Notes: generated by a model not told the origin, from the sequence alone. Positions 1-63,321 are shown, counted from the first letter of the stretch. The stretch: 64,000 nucleotides of DNA from Paraspadella gotoi (GCA_051294375.1 CM119268.1:12779770-12843769); one strand, 5' to 3'. Translations and numbers: made by a program.

Positions 1-120
1 ACATTTACTAAAATTCGTCGTTATTTATATTTTTTAGTCTCTCGCGATCGAGGAGAAAATCTGCTCGGATCAATGGGATCAACTATTAACATCACCTGAA
101 TTGATGATCAGCGAGCGAGC

Positions 121-168
<48 letters not shown>

Positions 169-3100
169 CACTGCGCTATTTCTAGAAAACCACATCCAAG
201 CGACCCTTTACGTCCCCATGGCACCGCGAGTGACGTCGGCGCGATGGGGGCCAGAGTTGACAACCGAGAGAAAACACTGGTTGCCTCGGTTGCGTCCCTC
301 TCTCTCCGCCGACGAGCGGCCTTTATTCCCTTCTGCTGATCTCTCTTCCTACGTCCCTCCACATCCCTCTCTTCCCAACTCCCTCCACACCCCCTCTCTT
401 CCTACGTCCCTCCACACCCCCGATAACTACCCTCTCCCTCTGCGTGATTTGTTTTCGTTTTCCCCGATTCCTCGATTGTTTCGTTCCGCGCCGGAGTGAA
501 ATCCCGTATCGGGATTCGCGTCGGAATAAAAATCCAAGTTTTTTTGGCGCCGGTGTAAATCCCGCACCTCGGCGAAATCGCGCCGGTGCGAATCCCTGGA
601 CCGAAATTTGCGCGGGCGCGCAACAGTTTCCATCAGTTTTTTTTTTTTTAATTGCTGTGAAAGCGCAAGGTCGGAAAATGGATCGTGATTTGTTTGGCGT
701 CCACTTTAATGAAGCCTGTGTTGCCGCTTGATTCTTGAAAGCTNNNNNNNNNNNNNNNNTTTTTTTTTTTTTGTTATTAAATCCCTCGCGCCAGACATCC
801 AGACATCCGGACTCCCCGATACTGGGACGCGGACAGAAACTGCAAATGGCCTCTCCCGACTCTTCCTCTTTCTTCTACGAAACTCGGTTTTTCCAAGTCG
901 GCTCACGCTCCCATATTTTACGTTTTGCCGATAAAAACGAAATTTTTGTTTCTGTCCGCCATAAACCAAAAAAAAAGGGTGAAAATCCGATATTTGGCGT
1001 CCGTCGATCCGTCGCATCCCTCGCTTAATCCTCGATGCGGGGCCAACTCGACAAGTGGCGACAAAAAAAACTCTAGCCAGAAACGCGTGTTTCGAGAGAA
1101 ACGTGCCTTTTCGTCGGCTCGCGTTTTTAAATGAGTTTTTTCTTCCCTTTTTCTTGTACACGCCGCACTTATACTAACACTATCATGACAACGTGACTGC
1201 TGACGGACGGGGTGTGGTCACGAATCCACGGTGCCTCAGAATCGACTCGATAGGCAATGGGTAGAGGAAACAACACTCCAGAGAAAAAAAGTGTTTGAAT
1301 TGTCGACCACTGGGGGGGGGGTGTTCTCCACACAAGATGGAGAGGACGATGCACCACTGGGTGTGACGGCGGGCGCCGGCCGGGCTTGAGAAGCACGAAA
1401 CCCTCTAACGCGTAGACCACAATGTCAGTTAACCACAGGGCGGCACGGTCAACCACAATAAAGCCCACAGTGAATATGTGCATACGAATAGAGATTAGAA
1501 CAAACACTCGAACACGTACTTTCTTATTTAATATTTAATATGTAACACGATGCTCACAAGGCTGTAACATAGAATTCAATGATATTAATTAATAATCAAA
1601 CAATAAACGAATATTATGCATCGGTAAACAATGAGTCTTTAGATGATGTTCTTCACAGCATTGTCTCCATCAGCCGGGTACGCGCTCGGCCACGCCTCCC
1701 TCCTTCCTTTCGCTACACACGGCGGGGATTTTTTCTTTTCGTGTTTTCTTTCCGACCTCACCCGCTTTATCTCTTGTTTTTGATCAACCGACTTTTTTCA
1801 TATAGAGCGCGGATGAATAACCCATGAAAAAATAGTTCCCCTTGCATATTTTAGTTTTTCTCTCGCATTTCAATTTTCATACGGCTGAACGGAAAAGGGA
1901 GATTAGGGCGCCAAGGGGGCGGAAAGAGAGAGAGAGAGAGAGCGCACACACACAACACTCTCTCCATATCGTCCCCATACTCTCAACATCCACGATTCGC
2001 CAAATATTTTTTTACAGTCGAGTTTTGAAGCCCGCCTGAGTCTGAAAACCTATTATCGGGGGACCTCTGGGAAAAGGGGTTGGGCAGGGTAAGGCAGTTG
2101 GGTAAGTTCGTTGGGAAGCGTTCGACGGAGCGAGTTTTTGACTGGGCGCGCGCGTTAGTGAGACCGTTTGCTCAGTTGTCAGGGCGAGAAGATGGAGGAC
2201 CGCGTTTTAAGTGGTTGCCGAATGTGGATTGTTCGCGTTGTCAGCCTTCGGAGACGGTTTTTGACTCCAAAAAAGAGGGAAGAGTAACTTTACATGATTT
2301 GCGACTTAGTTGTACGAGATTGGGAGTTATGAAAGCTTATTCGAATTGAAATTGGCACTGTCGAGTTTGTTAATTAACGTTAATGATACTGAAGTCGATT
2401 GAATCTAAGATTCGAAAGTATTATAAAACTTTATTTACACAATGAACTGGCTATCGGAGCTCACCAACGGTTTCTCACACATATCTCTTTCTCTCAACCC
2501 ACTACCGAGCATTCGGTTTCTGTCAGGTCGAATCCGCTGTTTTGTATTCAGTTCCAGTTATCTGTCATATCAATACATCTTCCTCTTTCTCTCTTTCCCT
2601 CCGCCCTACCGGCCTACCACCCCGTCCCTTGCGTTTCTCATTCCGCTGCTTTCCCCCCCCCTACTCCTCCCCCCCAACGGGAAAAAAAAATCATCGTTGA
2701 GAGAAAATATTTCCCTCGTATTTTGAAGATGTCCTCGGGAGCTTTTCCGCCGGGGGTGGATATCGTGAGAGGGTGGATATCGTTAGAGGGTGGAGGGAAA
2801 GTCCGAGGGACGGGTTATGGGTAGGAGAGAGCAAACTGAATGTCCGATGTTGGCCGTTATCTTGGGAGGGGATATATTTCTTTATAGGGTCCACGAGGTG
2901 AGGGAAGAGGAAGACTGTCTTAGGATTGAGAGGGAGAGAGAGAGAGAGAGGCAGGCGTCCGAAGCACTTCCCATGGTGCATACAAGGAACTCGGTTGTTT
3001 TGCCTGGCGAGTCCGTGGTACTGGTTTTAAGTGAATTTTTGCTTTGTTTACTAGAGGCTCGCCTCCTACCTAACATTGAGAGTCTTGATTGAAAACTTGC

Positions 3101-4409
3101 AGGGACCTGCTATGTCATTATCTTGTAAGAGTGATGGAGGCCTTAAACCACCAAAGCCTGTCGAACGTCAGATGCAAGATAGCTTATTTATTAAATGAAT
3201 GGATAATTTATATAATATTTGTACAAATTTCATATGAATAAATATTGAGTCATCTTTGTTTAAGTGACTTAGACAATGTCGAACGAAGCCACGACCTGTT
3301 CCGCCCTTCTTCGACGTGTTCGCTTCTTCTTCCATCTCGGCGTCCGTCCCCTCTTTTTTCCGGCGAAGGTGTTAATCGGCGCCGTCTCGGAACCGCAGGA
3401 TTTATTCTGCGTCGATCAGCGTTTTTTTTTTCGAGTGGGTGGGTCCGGAAGTGGCGTTGGCGTTTCTCGCTTCGAGCGGCGCCACTGGAGATGGCGTCTC
3501 GGCGATGCAAGTGGCGGGGAGAGCGGCGTCTTAACGATAATGGGCGCGGCTCGGCGTCCAATCACGCGCGTCGTGGAAGAAAAACGCGATGGCGTTCTCG
3601 TTGGCTTTGATCTTTCTTCTCATACGAAGTAACAAGGGCGAAGGGTTACAGTAACTATGGTGACGAATTTGTAAACAGGTTTGTTTCTTAAGTTCTTCAC
3701 TGTGGTTGTATTAGGTTAAATATAAAGACTCAACATTTTCTTTCCGTACGGTCGCTCACACGCATCTCGCGTTTCCTTTCCCAATACGCATTTTATGCAC
3801 GTCCCGCGGACGCTGTCTTGTTTTTCCTCGACATTGACGTTGTCGTTGTCGTCGTCCTCGTCGTTGTCGTTGTCGATTAGTTGTTGGGGTACAAAAGTCC
3901 AAAGAATTTCTTATATCTCAAAATTTATTTATTATAGATGGACAATGAAAGAAGTAGGTTTTTTTTCGCAACGAAATTTTTCATTAATTTAAGTAAATAT
4001 TTTAAATGAGTCACGAAACAAAATGCCAAACTTAACTGTATTACGCACTCCAAACATAGCTCTCTGTGATCGTCGCCGTCGTCGTCGTCGTCGTCGTCGT
4101 CTACCCCCTTCGGTCTCACGCTCGATTGTTTCGAAATGCGAGATTTCGTTCGATCGGAAAATCCTTTCAACGTTTTGCTTCATAGCGAGATTTTCTGAGT
4201 AGCGTTTTTGCTTTTTACGAGTTGGAAAGTAGCCCGTAGTTTTTGTATATATATATTTGTTTTTGTTTATGTTTTAAAGAAATGAAACTTGGGATTTGTT
4301 GTTTAGATAATGAGCAATCGCCTATCGCATTAGTGCCGCTATGTGTTGTTTATCTAGCTTCAACGTGACCGACCCACCCAACCCTTCCCTCCCGCTCCCA
4401 CCCTCGCAG
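1..4409. other. No recognisable gene; upstream of first visible aminopeptidase exon
   Basis: Contains a (GA)n tract at 125-164, an N gap at 744-759, CpG-rich stretches near 500-620 and 3280-3640, short GA tracts near 1930 and 2935, and GTC-rich repeats near 4065-4100. The expected preceding aminopeptidase exon with GxMENWG was searched for by eye and not seen. Confidence 0.7.
744..759. other. Assembly gap (16 N)
   Basis: Run of N before a poly-T tract. Confidence 1.
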
Positions 4410-54617
<50,208 letters not shown>

Positions 54618-54713
54618 ACTGGTTAAAAGATTTATTACAAAAGTTCGACGTTTGAAATATTTTTTAAGAATTAACTTGGAGGAGCTAAGCAAGAAAAAAA
54701 AGCGTTATGGAAA

Positions 54714-54719
54714 ATAAAA
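54714..54719 (+). terminator. Candidate polyadenylation signal of the aminopeptidase gene
   Basis: AATAAA 97 bp after the TGA at 54617, the first such hexamer downstream. Confidence 0.45.
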
Positions 54720-55892
54720 TAGATTTTTAGGGTCAAATTAATCTTGATGATTAGTATCTGTTTTATTCGGTGGCAGCCTTCAAGTAATCGACCGACTTCA
54801 GTACAGTAGCTATTTCCTTTCCGACAAAAAACCTAAAAAAAAATAATATTAAACCTACCCGTACCTCTTTATACCGGATAACTGTAAAATCTCGATAATC
54901 CTCTCTCTCTCTCTCTCTTTTTTTTTTCTCTCTCTCTCTATTTTCTCTCTCTCTTGCTCTCGCGCTCTTTTTCACAACATTCTTTCAACCCTTAAAAAAC
55001 GAGCGATGCATGTTTTACCGCTAAATTAAACGTCATGGAGTCATTTTTCTCGAATCGAAATGGCGGTCAAATAAACGTGATAAAACTAAGAGGCGATTCC
55101 AAATCGCCCCTCCGCTATTTCTCTATTTTCTCTTTCTTGGAAACTCCTTTAGAATTTTTGTTTCCCCCCCCCCTTTTCTCGCCCCATTTTCAAAATAAAC
55201 GCCGTCGTTCCCGTGAAATGTCGGTTTTTTCTTCTCCCGATCTCATCGAATCCGAAATTTAAAATTAAATAATACTTCGTTTTTTGTTGATTACTTATCT
55301 CTTAGATCTGATTATTTGTAAAAAAAAAGATTGTGATAAATTTGAATCTCGTTCATTAAATTTTACATAACGTTTAAAGCGAATTTTCTGAATTTTTGAC
55401 AGTCACATTCTCGATTAAATTAGGTTAGGTCGTTGCTCAGATTGTAACTACGTAAATTTAACAGGAGCATTGCCCATTTTGTAAAACGCTTTTTTGTTTT
55501 TTGTTTTTTTTTTGTCCAGTCGTGGCCTTTGTAATATTCTTGTTTTTAAACATAAGGTAAACCTATCGATACTTATCAGTAAGTATGTCCAGCAAAAATA
55601 TTTTTAGATAGCTAAATAGTCGTCAAATTAATAGCTAGATTTGCAGCGAAACTTAGATTAAAATGATTTGTTTTGAGATATGGTCACTTTACTGTATATT
55701 CATCTACACAGCAATAGAACTTCAACCTCCAATATAAGATAAATAATGTCATCGTCATTAAGGAGATTAATAAAGCATAAAAATAGTGTAAATCCCTCAT
55801 CTCACCCGGATTTAACTTTATAGAAAAACATTTGTATTTTCATTTTCTTAACGACTTGAAAAGCGTCTTCGCTTTACTTTCATAAATTACGA
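54720..55892. other. Convergent intergenic region between aminopeptidase and PAL
   Basis: AT-rich, with a CT tract near 54900-54955. It should hold both 3' UTRs. The other version is at 41620-42780. Confidence 0.7.
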
Positions 55893-56132
55893 TTAATACT
55901 GAACGTGCTTAAACTTTGTGACGTCATTGGCGTCCACCTGCGCCACGTAAACGGCGCCGTCTACGGGCGACACGTCCGACGTCGTGCGGCATCTCGCCGA
56001 ATCCGACTCGACGCCGCGGAGATGACGATGTCGTCTTCGTCCACCGCTCCAACGTCTCGCCACTCTCTAAGTCCACTGTGAACCCTTGACTGGGGGTCTC
56101 ACCCACAGTGGATGAAAGAGCGTACATGACGC
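55893..56132 (-). CDS. PAL terminal exon, frameshifted by sequence error
   Basis: The exon starts VMYALSSTVGE and reads to ETLERW in one frame; GFGEMPHDV (third zinc His) is in the same frame again; then SPVDGAVYVAQVDANDVTKF lies in another frame, ending at TAA 55895-55893. The length of 240 bp does not fit the entering phase. The same exon in the duplicate block (42783-43010) is damaged at different places, which argues for sequencing error rather than inactivation. Confidence 0.8.
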
Positions 56133-58679
56133 CTAGAGAGAGAGAGAAGAGAATCAGAAGAAAGAAAAAAGAAAATAAATATAAAAATAAATAAATATAA
56201 TAATTAATATATTAATTGAGCGTCAAGCGTCCACCTTACCCAGCTTTGGCGAAACAGTCACGGCGAAGATTCGCCCGAATTTGTCGTCGGCGTAGATTCG
56301 TTTGGTTCGTCCGGCATTTTCCGGTTTTCTGAGTCCGGCGTCGAAGGCGACGATTCGTTGATTTTCTCGGTCCGCCACCAACAACGTGTCGCTGAGCGAG
56401 ATTGAGATTGTAATCATGACAAGTGTTACTGCAGTGGCTTTTTAAACTATTAAAAATATTATCGTGAAAACCTTTCAAATGTTTAGAATGGGTCTTTTCG
56501 CTATTTCAATATCGGATAAATGCCTTTTCTCGATACCTTTGATTGTTTGAGTAGTGGTCTTCTTTGGTTAATATTTCGAAGCATAAAGCTAGTAATCGTA
56601 AAAACTTCTCAAAGCACTCGGGCTTAAAAGTTTGTCGGTAATTAAAAGCAATTCTCTCAAAAATACAAACATTGAACTGTAATAGAGTAAGTAATTTAAC
56701 CCAGTGTTGTGTAGATGCACCCTCTATTTCCAGAAGACAACACTAACGTCCTCATCCCAAACAGATAAATAATATTACATTTAAATATTTAACACAAAAA
56801 TATTTTAACAAATAAATAAAATCATAAATAATAGTTATTTTAAATCTAAAAAATGAAAAATAAAGATAGTAAAATAAGTAATTTTGCAACTTTTATAGGT
56901 AATTTAACAAAAATCACTTGACTCCCTCCCGAATTCAACACGCAATAGCTCAGCAATCAGCTGCAATCACTCGTGTACCGAGTTTCGTCCAAGTGTACAC
57001 TGTGAGGGATGCTGAGAGTGTCCAGCGGAGCTCGAGGTCCGAGCTGTTGAGCCGTCGTTTTTTTACCCCAAATTTTAAGCAGTTTACCGGTCTTGTCGAA
57101 TTTTAGGATTCTGAGAGAGAGGAAACTCAGGCTTGTTAAATATTTTCATTACTCGCTCAATATTTACCGTCGGTTAGATCACCTGGAATTGCAATAGCCG
57201 TCGGCGACGAATATTTCACCGGAAGTGGCAACGGCGATGTCGGTCGGTTTGCAGAAGTGAGCCTCGTCGTGGCCGGAAACTAGTTTTTCGCCGAGAATCA
57301 GCGCCGGTTTTTGTCGATCGTTCCACGTGAATTTGAAAACCTTTAAAAATACGAAGCAAATCGTGCAAACACCGTTCACTCAAAGGGGTGAAACATAACA
57401 TAACAGAATGGAAATATTTTCCCCCTTCACTTGGTGCGTGGCGATGTCGGTGATCCAAAAGTTTCCCTCGTGATCGAGGGTTATTCCGTGCGGCATGTAG
57501 AAAAGATTTCCGCCCCAGGGTTTCCGGTGCTCCTCTCCTGATGAAAGTTTTACGTTTTAGTTCTTTCCAATTTGCTTTTTTAAAGACAACACCAGATAAA
57601 AACCTGTTTTTGGGTCGATGGAGAGAACGACATTCTCCGATATGGGTTTCAAGTCCTTCTTGGTTTCACCGTCCATGCCGAAAGCTTCGAACCACTGGCG
57701 CCCGCCACGATGGATCACGTGAACGATACCTGTAATGAAGACATCAATCAAAATACATTTATATGATTTTTCTTTTCTTTCTTTCTTTATCTTTTTTTTC
57801 TTTCTTTCTTTCTTTCTTTCTTTCTTTTTCTTTTTTTCTTTCTTTCTTTCTTTCTTGCTTTCTTTCTTTCTTTCTTTATTTCTTACCTTTCTTACAAACC
57901 CCGACTCCCGACACTTGGCCAAGTTTTTTTGAGACGTTGGTCTTTGGCCAATCGGCGACCAGTTCGAGGTGCCCAACGTCCACCATCTTCTTTTCTTGTC
58001 GCTCCAAGAATGAGTGAAGCTCTGCCCAACGAGACGGCTGCTCCATGTCGAGCATCAAATTGTCGAGGACAGACATCTGAAGGCAAAAAGGGAGTGACAG
58101 TGTATGAGTTAGAAAGTTTTGATTAAAATATTTATTATTCATATAATAAACTTTAACTGACGTCTCCATTTCCAGCTCCGTTGTCCTCTTCTTCGTAAAA
58201 TCCCACGGCGTCACCAACAACGCCGGGAATTTCTGGATAACCACCGTAAAGAAAACCGTCATTCTCCGGATATGCGTCCACTTGCAGGGAAGAACCGTAG
58301 AAACTGGAAAAAAGTTTTGTTTTTCATTTCAATATCTAAAAAACACATGAAAAAAACCTCTCAATCAATCTCTCCAGTCCAGTCCACCTTGGTCGACGTC
58401 GGGAGTCGTCGGCGCCGTCTTCGATGCCATCGAAAAATTCCTCGGCGCCCCGGTAGTGACTGATTGAAGAACTTCCTGGAACTGTCGAAAAAAAACCACA
58501 GCAACAGTTTTAGGGAGCTTTCAAAATTAAAACGTTACTCAAATAGTCACCACCGCTCAAGCCTAAAGATATTTTTAAAATGCCTTACGTTCGTTAGGTA
58601 GAACAAATAACTCCACAGCGGGTAAAAAATGGTGGACACTGTGAAGAAACAGAGCGATGACGATGGAAAAACGAGCCAT
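55893..58679 (-). CDS. PAL: Peptidyl-alpha-hydroxyglycine alpha-amidating lyase (PAL)
   Basis: Cleaves peptidyl-alpha-hydroxyglycine to amidated peptide and glyoxylate, the last step of neuropeptide C-terminal amidation, in secretory granules. Exons (minus): 58679-58589, 58481-58388, 58303-58162, 58076-57887, 57729-57604, 57537-57431, 57340-57183, 57110-56979, 56391-56240, 56132-55893, about 475 residues. Exon 1 encodes a signal peptide (MARFSIVIALFLHSVHHF). NHL-propeller blades carry the three zinc-ligand His: MPHG (exon 6), IPHS (exon 8), MPHD (exon 10). FCKPTDIAVATSGEIFVADG with CNSR follows in exon 7 and VADRENQRI in exon 9. There is no hydroxylating (PHM) domain, so this is a separate PAL as in several invertebrates. 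All phases fit except exon 10, which needs one or more indel corrections and lies in the noisy region. Convergent with the aminopeptidase gene. Confidence 0.92.
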
Positions 58680-60274
58680 AATTGTGACGCGGATCGACTC
58701 AGATGCAGTAGTCTTAAGAATTTGACGTCGTCGTTCCGTCAGTCCGGTCGCCCTGTCTCGTGACGGCTACGTTTCCATATTGCGACCGCCAGGCGGCAAG
58801 TCATTTCGTTAAGCTGTTCGGAAAAAAGACTAGAAAGTGGATAAAGAGTAAATATAAGAAGCCCAAGCAAAAAATATAAAAAAATTACCTTTGATTGTCA
58901 CAGGAGCACAACTGATAAAAAATTACACCTTCAAAGGTCGTTTGTGAGTGGGCGTATTGCGTGGTGACGTCGGTGTTGGCCGGAAATACGTTTTAACGAA
59001 TAGGCAAAGGAAGAGGAAGAAACACGCGCTGATGGTTGGGAAGAAGAGGAAGAGATGGAAGTAAGAAGAGGCGGTGAAAGCGGAAGAGGAAAAGCCTGCG
59101 GTCTCGAGAGTGGAATCGAATTAACATCTGGAAGAAATTCGCCATGGTATCTTCATAGGTCCCCTCGTGCAACGCCAAGGCGTTTGACGCAAGCGGTGAC
59201 GTCATTGGAATCAAATGAAATTCAATGATCAACATTGGGTTTGCTGAGATTTATATTAACCTTATAGAGGGCCGGGGGAAATCAGAAAAAAAGTATATGA
59301 TCTTTCCTTTTCACCTAAATCATAACTTCAAAATTGAGCAATAGGCCTTCCCTATATATTAATATACAAAATATAACAAAACGAATAAAAAAATTACTTA
59401 AAGAACACCTCCGAAGTAACCCATAATGACAAAATCCAATAATACTTATAAATAAAAAAAAAAAACTTGAGAAGCTTCCTTACTTCCTTTTTCGGTATAT
59501 TTCTAATTTATCATCAAACGTACTGAAGTAATAATGCATTTTGCTAAATAATTGTTATCTTATCTTATTTTATCCTATGTTTATTATTGAATTATTGCCT
59601 AGAAAATCTTCAATCATAGTTCATGCTCGTTCCTTCGGTATGAAATCGTACAACCAAGATAAAAACTATTCAATTGTTCAATATATATTAAATATTGGTC
59701 GTACCAATTTCTTAAGTTTTCTTGTCTTTTTAAACATTTCTAAGCATGTTTCTTTTCACTGAACATTTCTGAGCATGATCACTTTTTTCTTTTTTCTTTT
59801 AAATAAAAACAGCGACATCTGTTTTTTCTTTCTTTTCATTTTTCTTTATTCTTTGGTTGTCCCGGAAATCAGGGCGGAATCGCTAGGAACAAAAGCGCAG
59901 CTCAAAATAAAAATGTGGTGGCGTGACTTTTACTCATAAATGCCAGTTTTTGCTATTTCATCGTAATACATTCGTGTTACCTCTATGAGATAAGCTATAA
60001 TTTGTCATTATACATATCTATCCAGCTTTTTGTTAGACCGCCCATGGTCTTGTATTAATTTCTGTTGTTCTTCAGTAAGCCTTTATTTAGAATTTATTGA
60101 CATTTTCGCTTAATTTCTATTTAAAAAACGCGATTTTTTTCGTTTTCAAATCCAATGTCTTAGTTTTAATCCTTGAAGAGGAACGGTCTCTCAAAACTGA
60201 ACTTTAATCCATTCTAAAGAACAAAAATTAGTCGATAAATTCCTTATATTCGTGAAATTTATTTGCCGATCACA
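58680..60274. other. Intergenic region between PAL and PSMD2 (divergent)
   Basis: The two genes are transcribed away from each other, so this 1.6 kb holds both promoters. The PAL-proximal half is GC-richer and contains the CRE/CCAAT site; the PSMD2-proximal part is AT-rich with no obvious TATA box. Confidence 0.75.
59197..59208. promoter_or_regulatory. CRE plus inverted CCAAT box upstream of PAL
   Basis: TGACGTCATTGG: a perfect palindromic cAMP-response element directly abutting an inverted CCAAT box, about 520 bp upstream of the PAL start codon. CREB-type control is common for peptide-processing genes, but the same 12-mer also occurs by chance in the PAL coding exon at 55919-55930, so this is tentative. 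Confidence 0.3.
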
Positions 60275-63029
60275 ATGTCTGACGAAAAAAAGAATCCGGC
60301 AGGAAAGATTGAGGAGGGTGAAACCAAAAAGAAAGTGGAAGAGCCCGAATTGACGGAGGAAGACAAAGCTCTGCAAGATGAATTAAACATGTTGGTGGAC
60401 CGGTTGGAAGAACCGAAACAAGAACTGTATAAAAACGCTTTGGAACAGCTTCGTACTCATATAAGATCGTCAACATCATCCATGACTTCCGTTCCCAAGC
60501 CGCTCAAGTTTCTCCGCGAGCACTATGACCGACTGAAGAAAATTTATGAAAATATCGTCGATCCGGAAACTAAGAAGTTTTGCGCTGACGTTATTTCGGT
60601 TTTGGCTATGACCAACACCGAAGGGCAGGAGACGCTTAAATATCGTTTGCTTGGGTCACACGAAGACATCGGAACCTGGGGACACGAATACGTGCGTCAT
60701 CTGGCGGGCGAGATTGCGGTAGAATGGAACGCGGAGGAGATTGACAAGCAATCCCTGACCAAATTGGCGCTTGAGATCGTTCCCTTCAACATGGCTCATA
60801 ATGCGGAAGCGGAGGCTTGCGATCTGCTGATGGAGATAGAAAAGCTCGACGAGTTGGACAAGTTCATGGACAAAGAGGTCTTTCAACGCGTTTGTCTTTA
60901 CCTTGTATCCTGCGTGAATTACGTGCCAGAACCCGAAGATTCGGAGCTTCTGAAAACGGCGACGCGAATTTATCGGCGATTCGATCGTCTTCCCGAAGCT
61001 ATGCGATGCGCGATGCAGCTCAATGACTTGGAGCTCATGAAGAAAATTTTTCTGGATAGCGGAAAAACCGACCTTCTCGTGCAAAAGCAGTTGGCTTTTA
61101 TGCTCGGCCGACAGCAGCACTTTGTCGAGTTGCAAGAAGAGGCGGACAACTTCGACGATCTCGTTGAGATCATGTCCAACGGGCATCTTAATACCAACTT
61201 TTTGGCTTTAGGGCGAGAGCTTGACATTCTGGAACCCAAGACCCCTGAAGACGTTTACAAGTCGCATCTGGAAAACCAAAGGCCTTTTGGAGGAAGTTCA
61301 AGTCAGGTGGACTCGGCCCGTCAAAACCTTGCTTCTTCATTCGTAAATGGATTTGTTAACGCCGCCTTCGGGACGGACAAACTTCTCACTGAAGAGGGAA
61401 ACAAGTGGCTCTACAAAAACAAGGAGCATGGAATGCTGAGCGCCATGGCCTCTCTGGGCCTGCTGTTGCTGTGGGATGTAGACGGCGGTCTGACGCAGGT
61501 CGACAAATACCTTTATTCTTCGGAGGAATACATCAAAAGCGGGGCTCTTCTGGCTTGCGGCATTGTCAATACTTGCGTCAGAAATGAATGCGATCCTGCC
61601 TTGGCGCTTCTTTCCGACTACGTCAAGCATTCGTCCAGCATCATGAGGATCGGTTCTATTTTGGGATTGGGTCTTGCTTATGCTGGATCGAACCGAGAAG
61701 ATATTCTCATGCTGTTGCAACCCGTTTTCGAAGATCAGCAATCTTCAATGGAGGTGGTCGGCATCGCTTCGTTGGCTTGTGGTCTAATCGCCGTCGGTTC
61801 GTGCAATGGTGACCTCTCTACTGCCTTGTTGTCCACTCTTATGAGCAAGTCGGAGCTGGAGCTCAAGGATACTTACGCGCGATTTATCTCGTTGGCCTTG
61901 GGCCTTATTCATCTTGGAAAGCAAGAAGCTGCGGATGTGCTTCTTTCTTCTCTTGAAGTGTTACAGGATCCAATGAAATCGGTCTCCAAAGTGATGGTGG
62001 AAATGTGCGCCTATGCTGGAACCGGAAATGTTCTTAAAGTCCAGGAACTATTGCATATTTGCAGCGAGCACTACGGCGAAAAAACTGGAGGTGACAACAA
62101 CAACGAAGATAAAAAAGAGAAAAAAGACGAGGAAAAAAAAGAGGAAAAAGAAAGGGCTGCAGAGATGGGACAACAGCAGGCGGTTGCAGTTTTGGGTATT
62201 GCTCTCATCGCGATGGGCGAAGACATTGGATCCGAAATGGCCTTTAGAGCCATGGGGCATCTTCTTCGTTACGGGGAGTTGGTCATTCGCAGAGCAGTTC
62301 CACTTGCCCTTGCTTTGCTGTCTCCTTCCAACCCGAAACTCAATATTCTGGACACCCTGTCCAAGTTTTCACATGACAGCGATCCAGAAGTTGCTCACAA
62401 TGCAATCTTCGCCATGGGCATTGTAGGCGCGGGAACGAACAATGCCCGGTTGGCGGCAATGTTACGTCAATTGGCGCAGTATCATCAAAAAGACGCCAAT
62501 AATCTCTTCATGGTTCGACTCGCGCAGGTAAAAATAAAAGCGCTTGTCATATTTCATGATAAATTAGCTAATTTTTAAAACATTTTCTTAGGGTCTAACT
62601 CATTTGGGAAAAGGAACCTTAACGCTTTCGCCATACCACTTCGACCGATCGCTGTTAAGTCCCGTGGCTTTGGCCGGCCTTCTCTCGGTCATGGTATCTT
62701 TCCTGGACGTCAAGAATGTAATTCTCGGCAAAAGCCACTATCTTCTATATTGCCTGACCACGGCGATGTATCCGCGAATGCTGGTCACTTTCGACGAAGA
62801 GATGCGGCCCGTTCCCGTTACGGTCAGAGTCGGTCAAGCGGTCGATGTCGTTGGCCAAGCCGGAAAGCCAAAGACCATCACTGGTTTTCAGACCCACACA
62901 ACTCCCGTCTTGCTGGCGTACGGCGAAAGAGCGGAACTGGCCACTGAGGAATATCTTTCTCTGACGCCAATTATGGAAGGATTTTGCATCCTTCGAAAGA
63001 ACCCTGACTATGAAGCAGAAGTTGCCTAA
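60275..63029 (+). CDS. PSMD2: 26S proteasome non-ATPase regulatory subunit 2 (RPN1)
   Basis: The largest base subunit of the 19S regulatory particle, a scaffold that docks ubiquitin receptors, shuttle factors and a deubiquitinase on the proteasome. Exons 60275-62527 and 62592-63029 encode 751 + 145 = 896 residues, close to the roughly 900 of the family. The start MSDEKK follows aatcacaATG; an upstream in-frame TTG is not a credible start. The N-terminus is acidic, followed by a helical region ([29 protein letters not shown]). Proteasome/cyclosome repeats fill about residues 385-780 ([43 protein letters not shown]). A Lys/Glu-rich insertion at about 612-627 is typical of RPN1. The C-terminal domain contains [19 protein letters not shown]. 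The 64-bp intron has GTAAAA/TTAG borders. Poly(A) signal at 63129-63134. Confidence 0.98.
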
Positions 63030-63128
63030 CGTATCTTAACCGATTAGTCTGCTCTCTTTAGACTTTTTCAATCATTATGTTAATGAGATAATTCGTAATT
63101 TCTATTTAAATATTTGCGAACTTATTTT

Positions 63129-63134
63129 AATAAA
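63129..63134 (+). terminator. Polyadenylation signal of PSMD2
   Basis: AATAAA about 100 bp after the PSMD2 stop, in AT-rich sequence and before the RSPRY1 start. Confidence 0.65.
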
Positions 63135-63321
63135 AAATGTAAATAACTCCGCAAACACTGAGTGGATATAGTGATCTAGTAAATGTTTTGCTCTGCTTCA
63201 AACATTTTTTTTGTTCATAATTTTAATCTATTCCTAAACAAAAACTCTTTGATAGAACCAAGTTTGTCGAATAACAATAGAACGCTAAAAACTTTTCATT
63301 TATGGGATATAAGCTTGAGAA

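Noticed and set aside
108-362. Minus-strand frame with a long Ser-Leu run, and similar frames at 4583-4970, 28648-29263 and 44844-45207
   Set aside because: Translations of (GA)n/(CT)n microsatellites; no domain, start context or splice support.
3276-3632. 118-codon plus-strand frame starting MSNEATT
   Set aside because: GC-rich, open on both strands, no recognisable domain and no splice context; may be a promoter-like CpG patch.
58993-59235. 80-codon minus-strand frame upstream of PAL
   Set aside because: Phe/Leu/Arg-rich with no domain or splice link to PAL exon 1, which has its own signal peptide start.
60263-60274. Four-codon extension of PSMD2
   Set aside because: Its first codon is TTG. 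The ATG at 60275 matches the family start.
62013-62426. Alternative frame within PSMD2
   Set aside because: Overlaps the clear RPN1 reading frame; a shadow.
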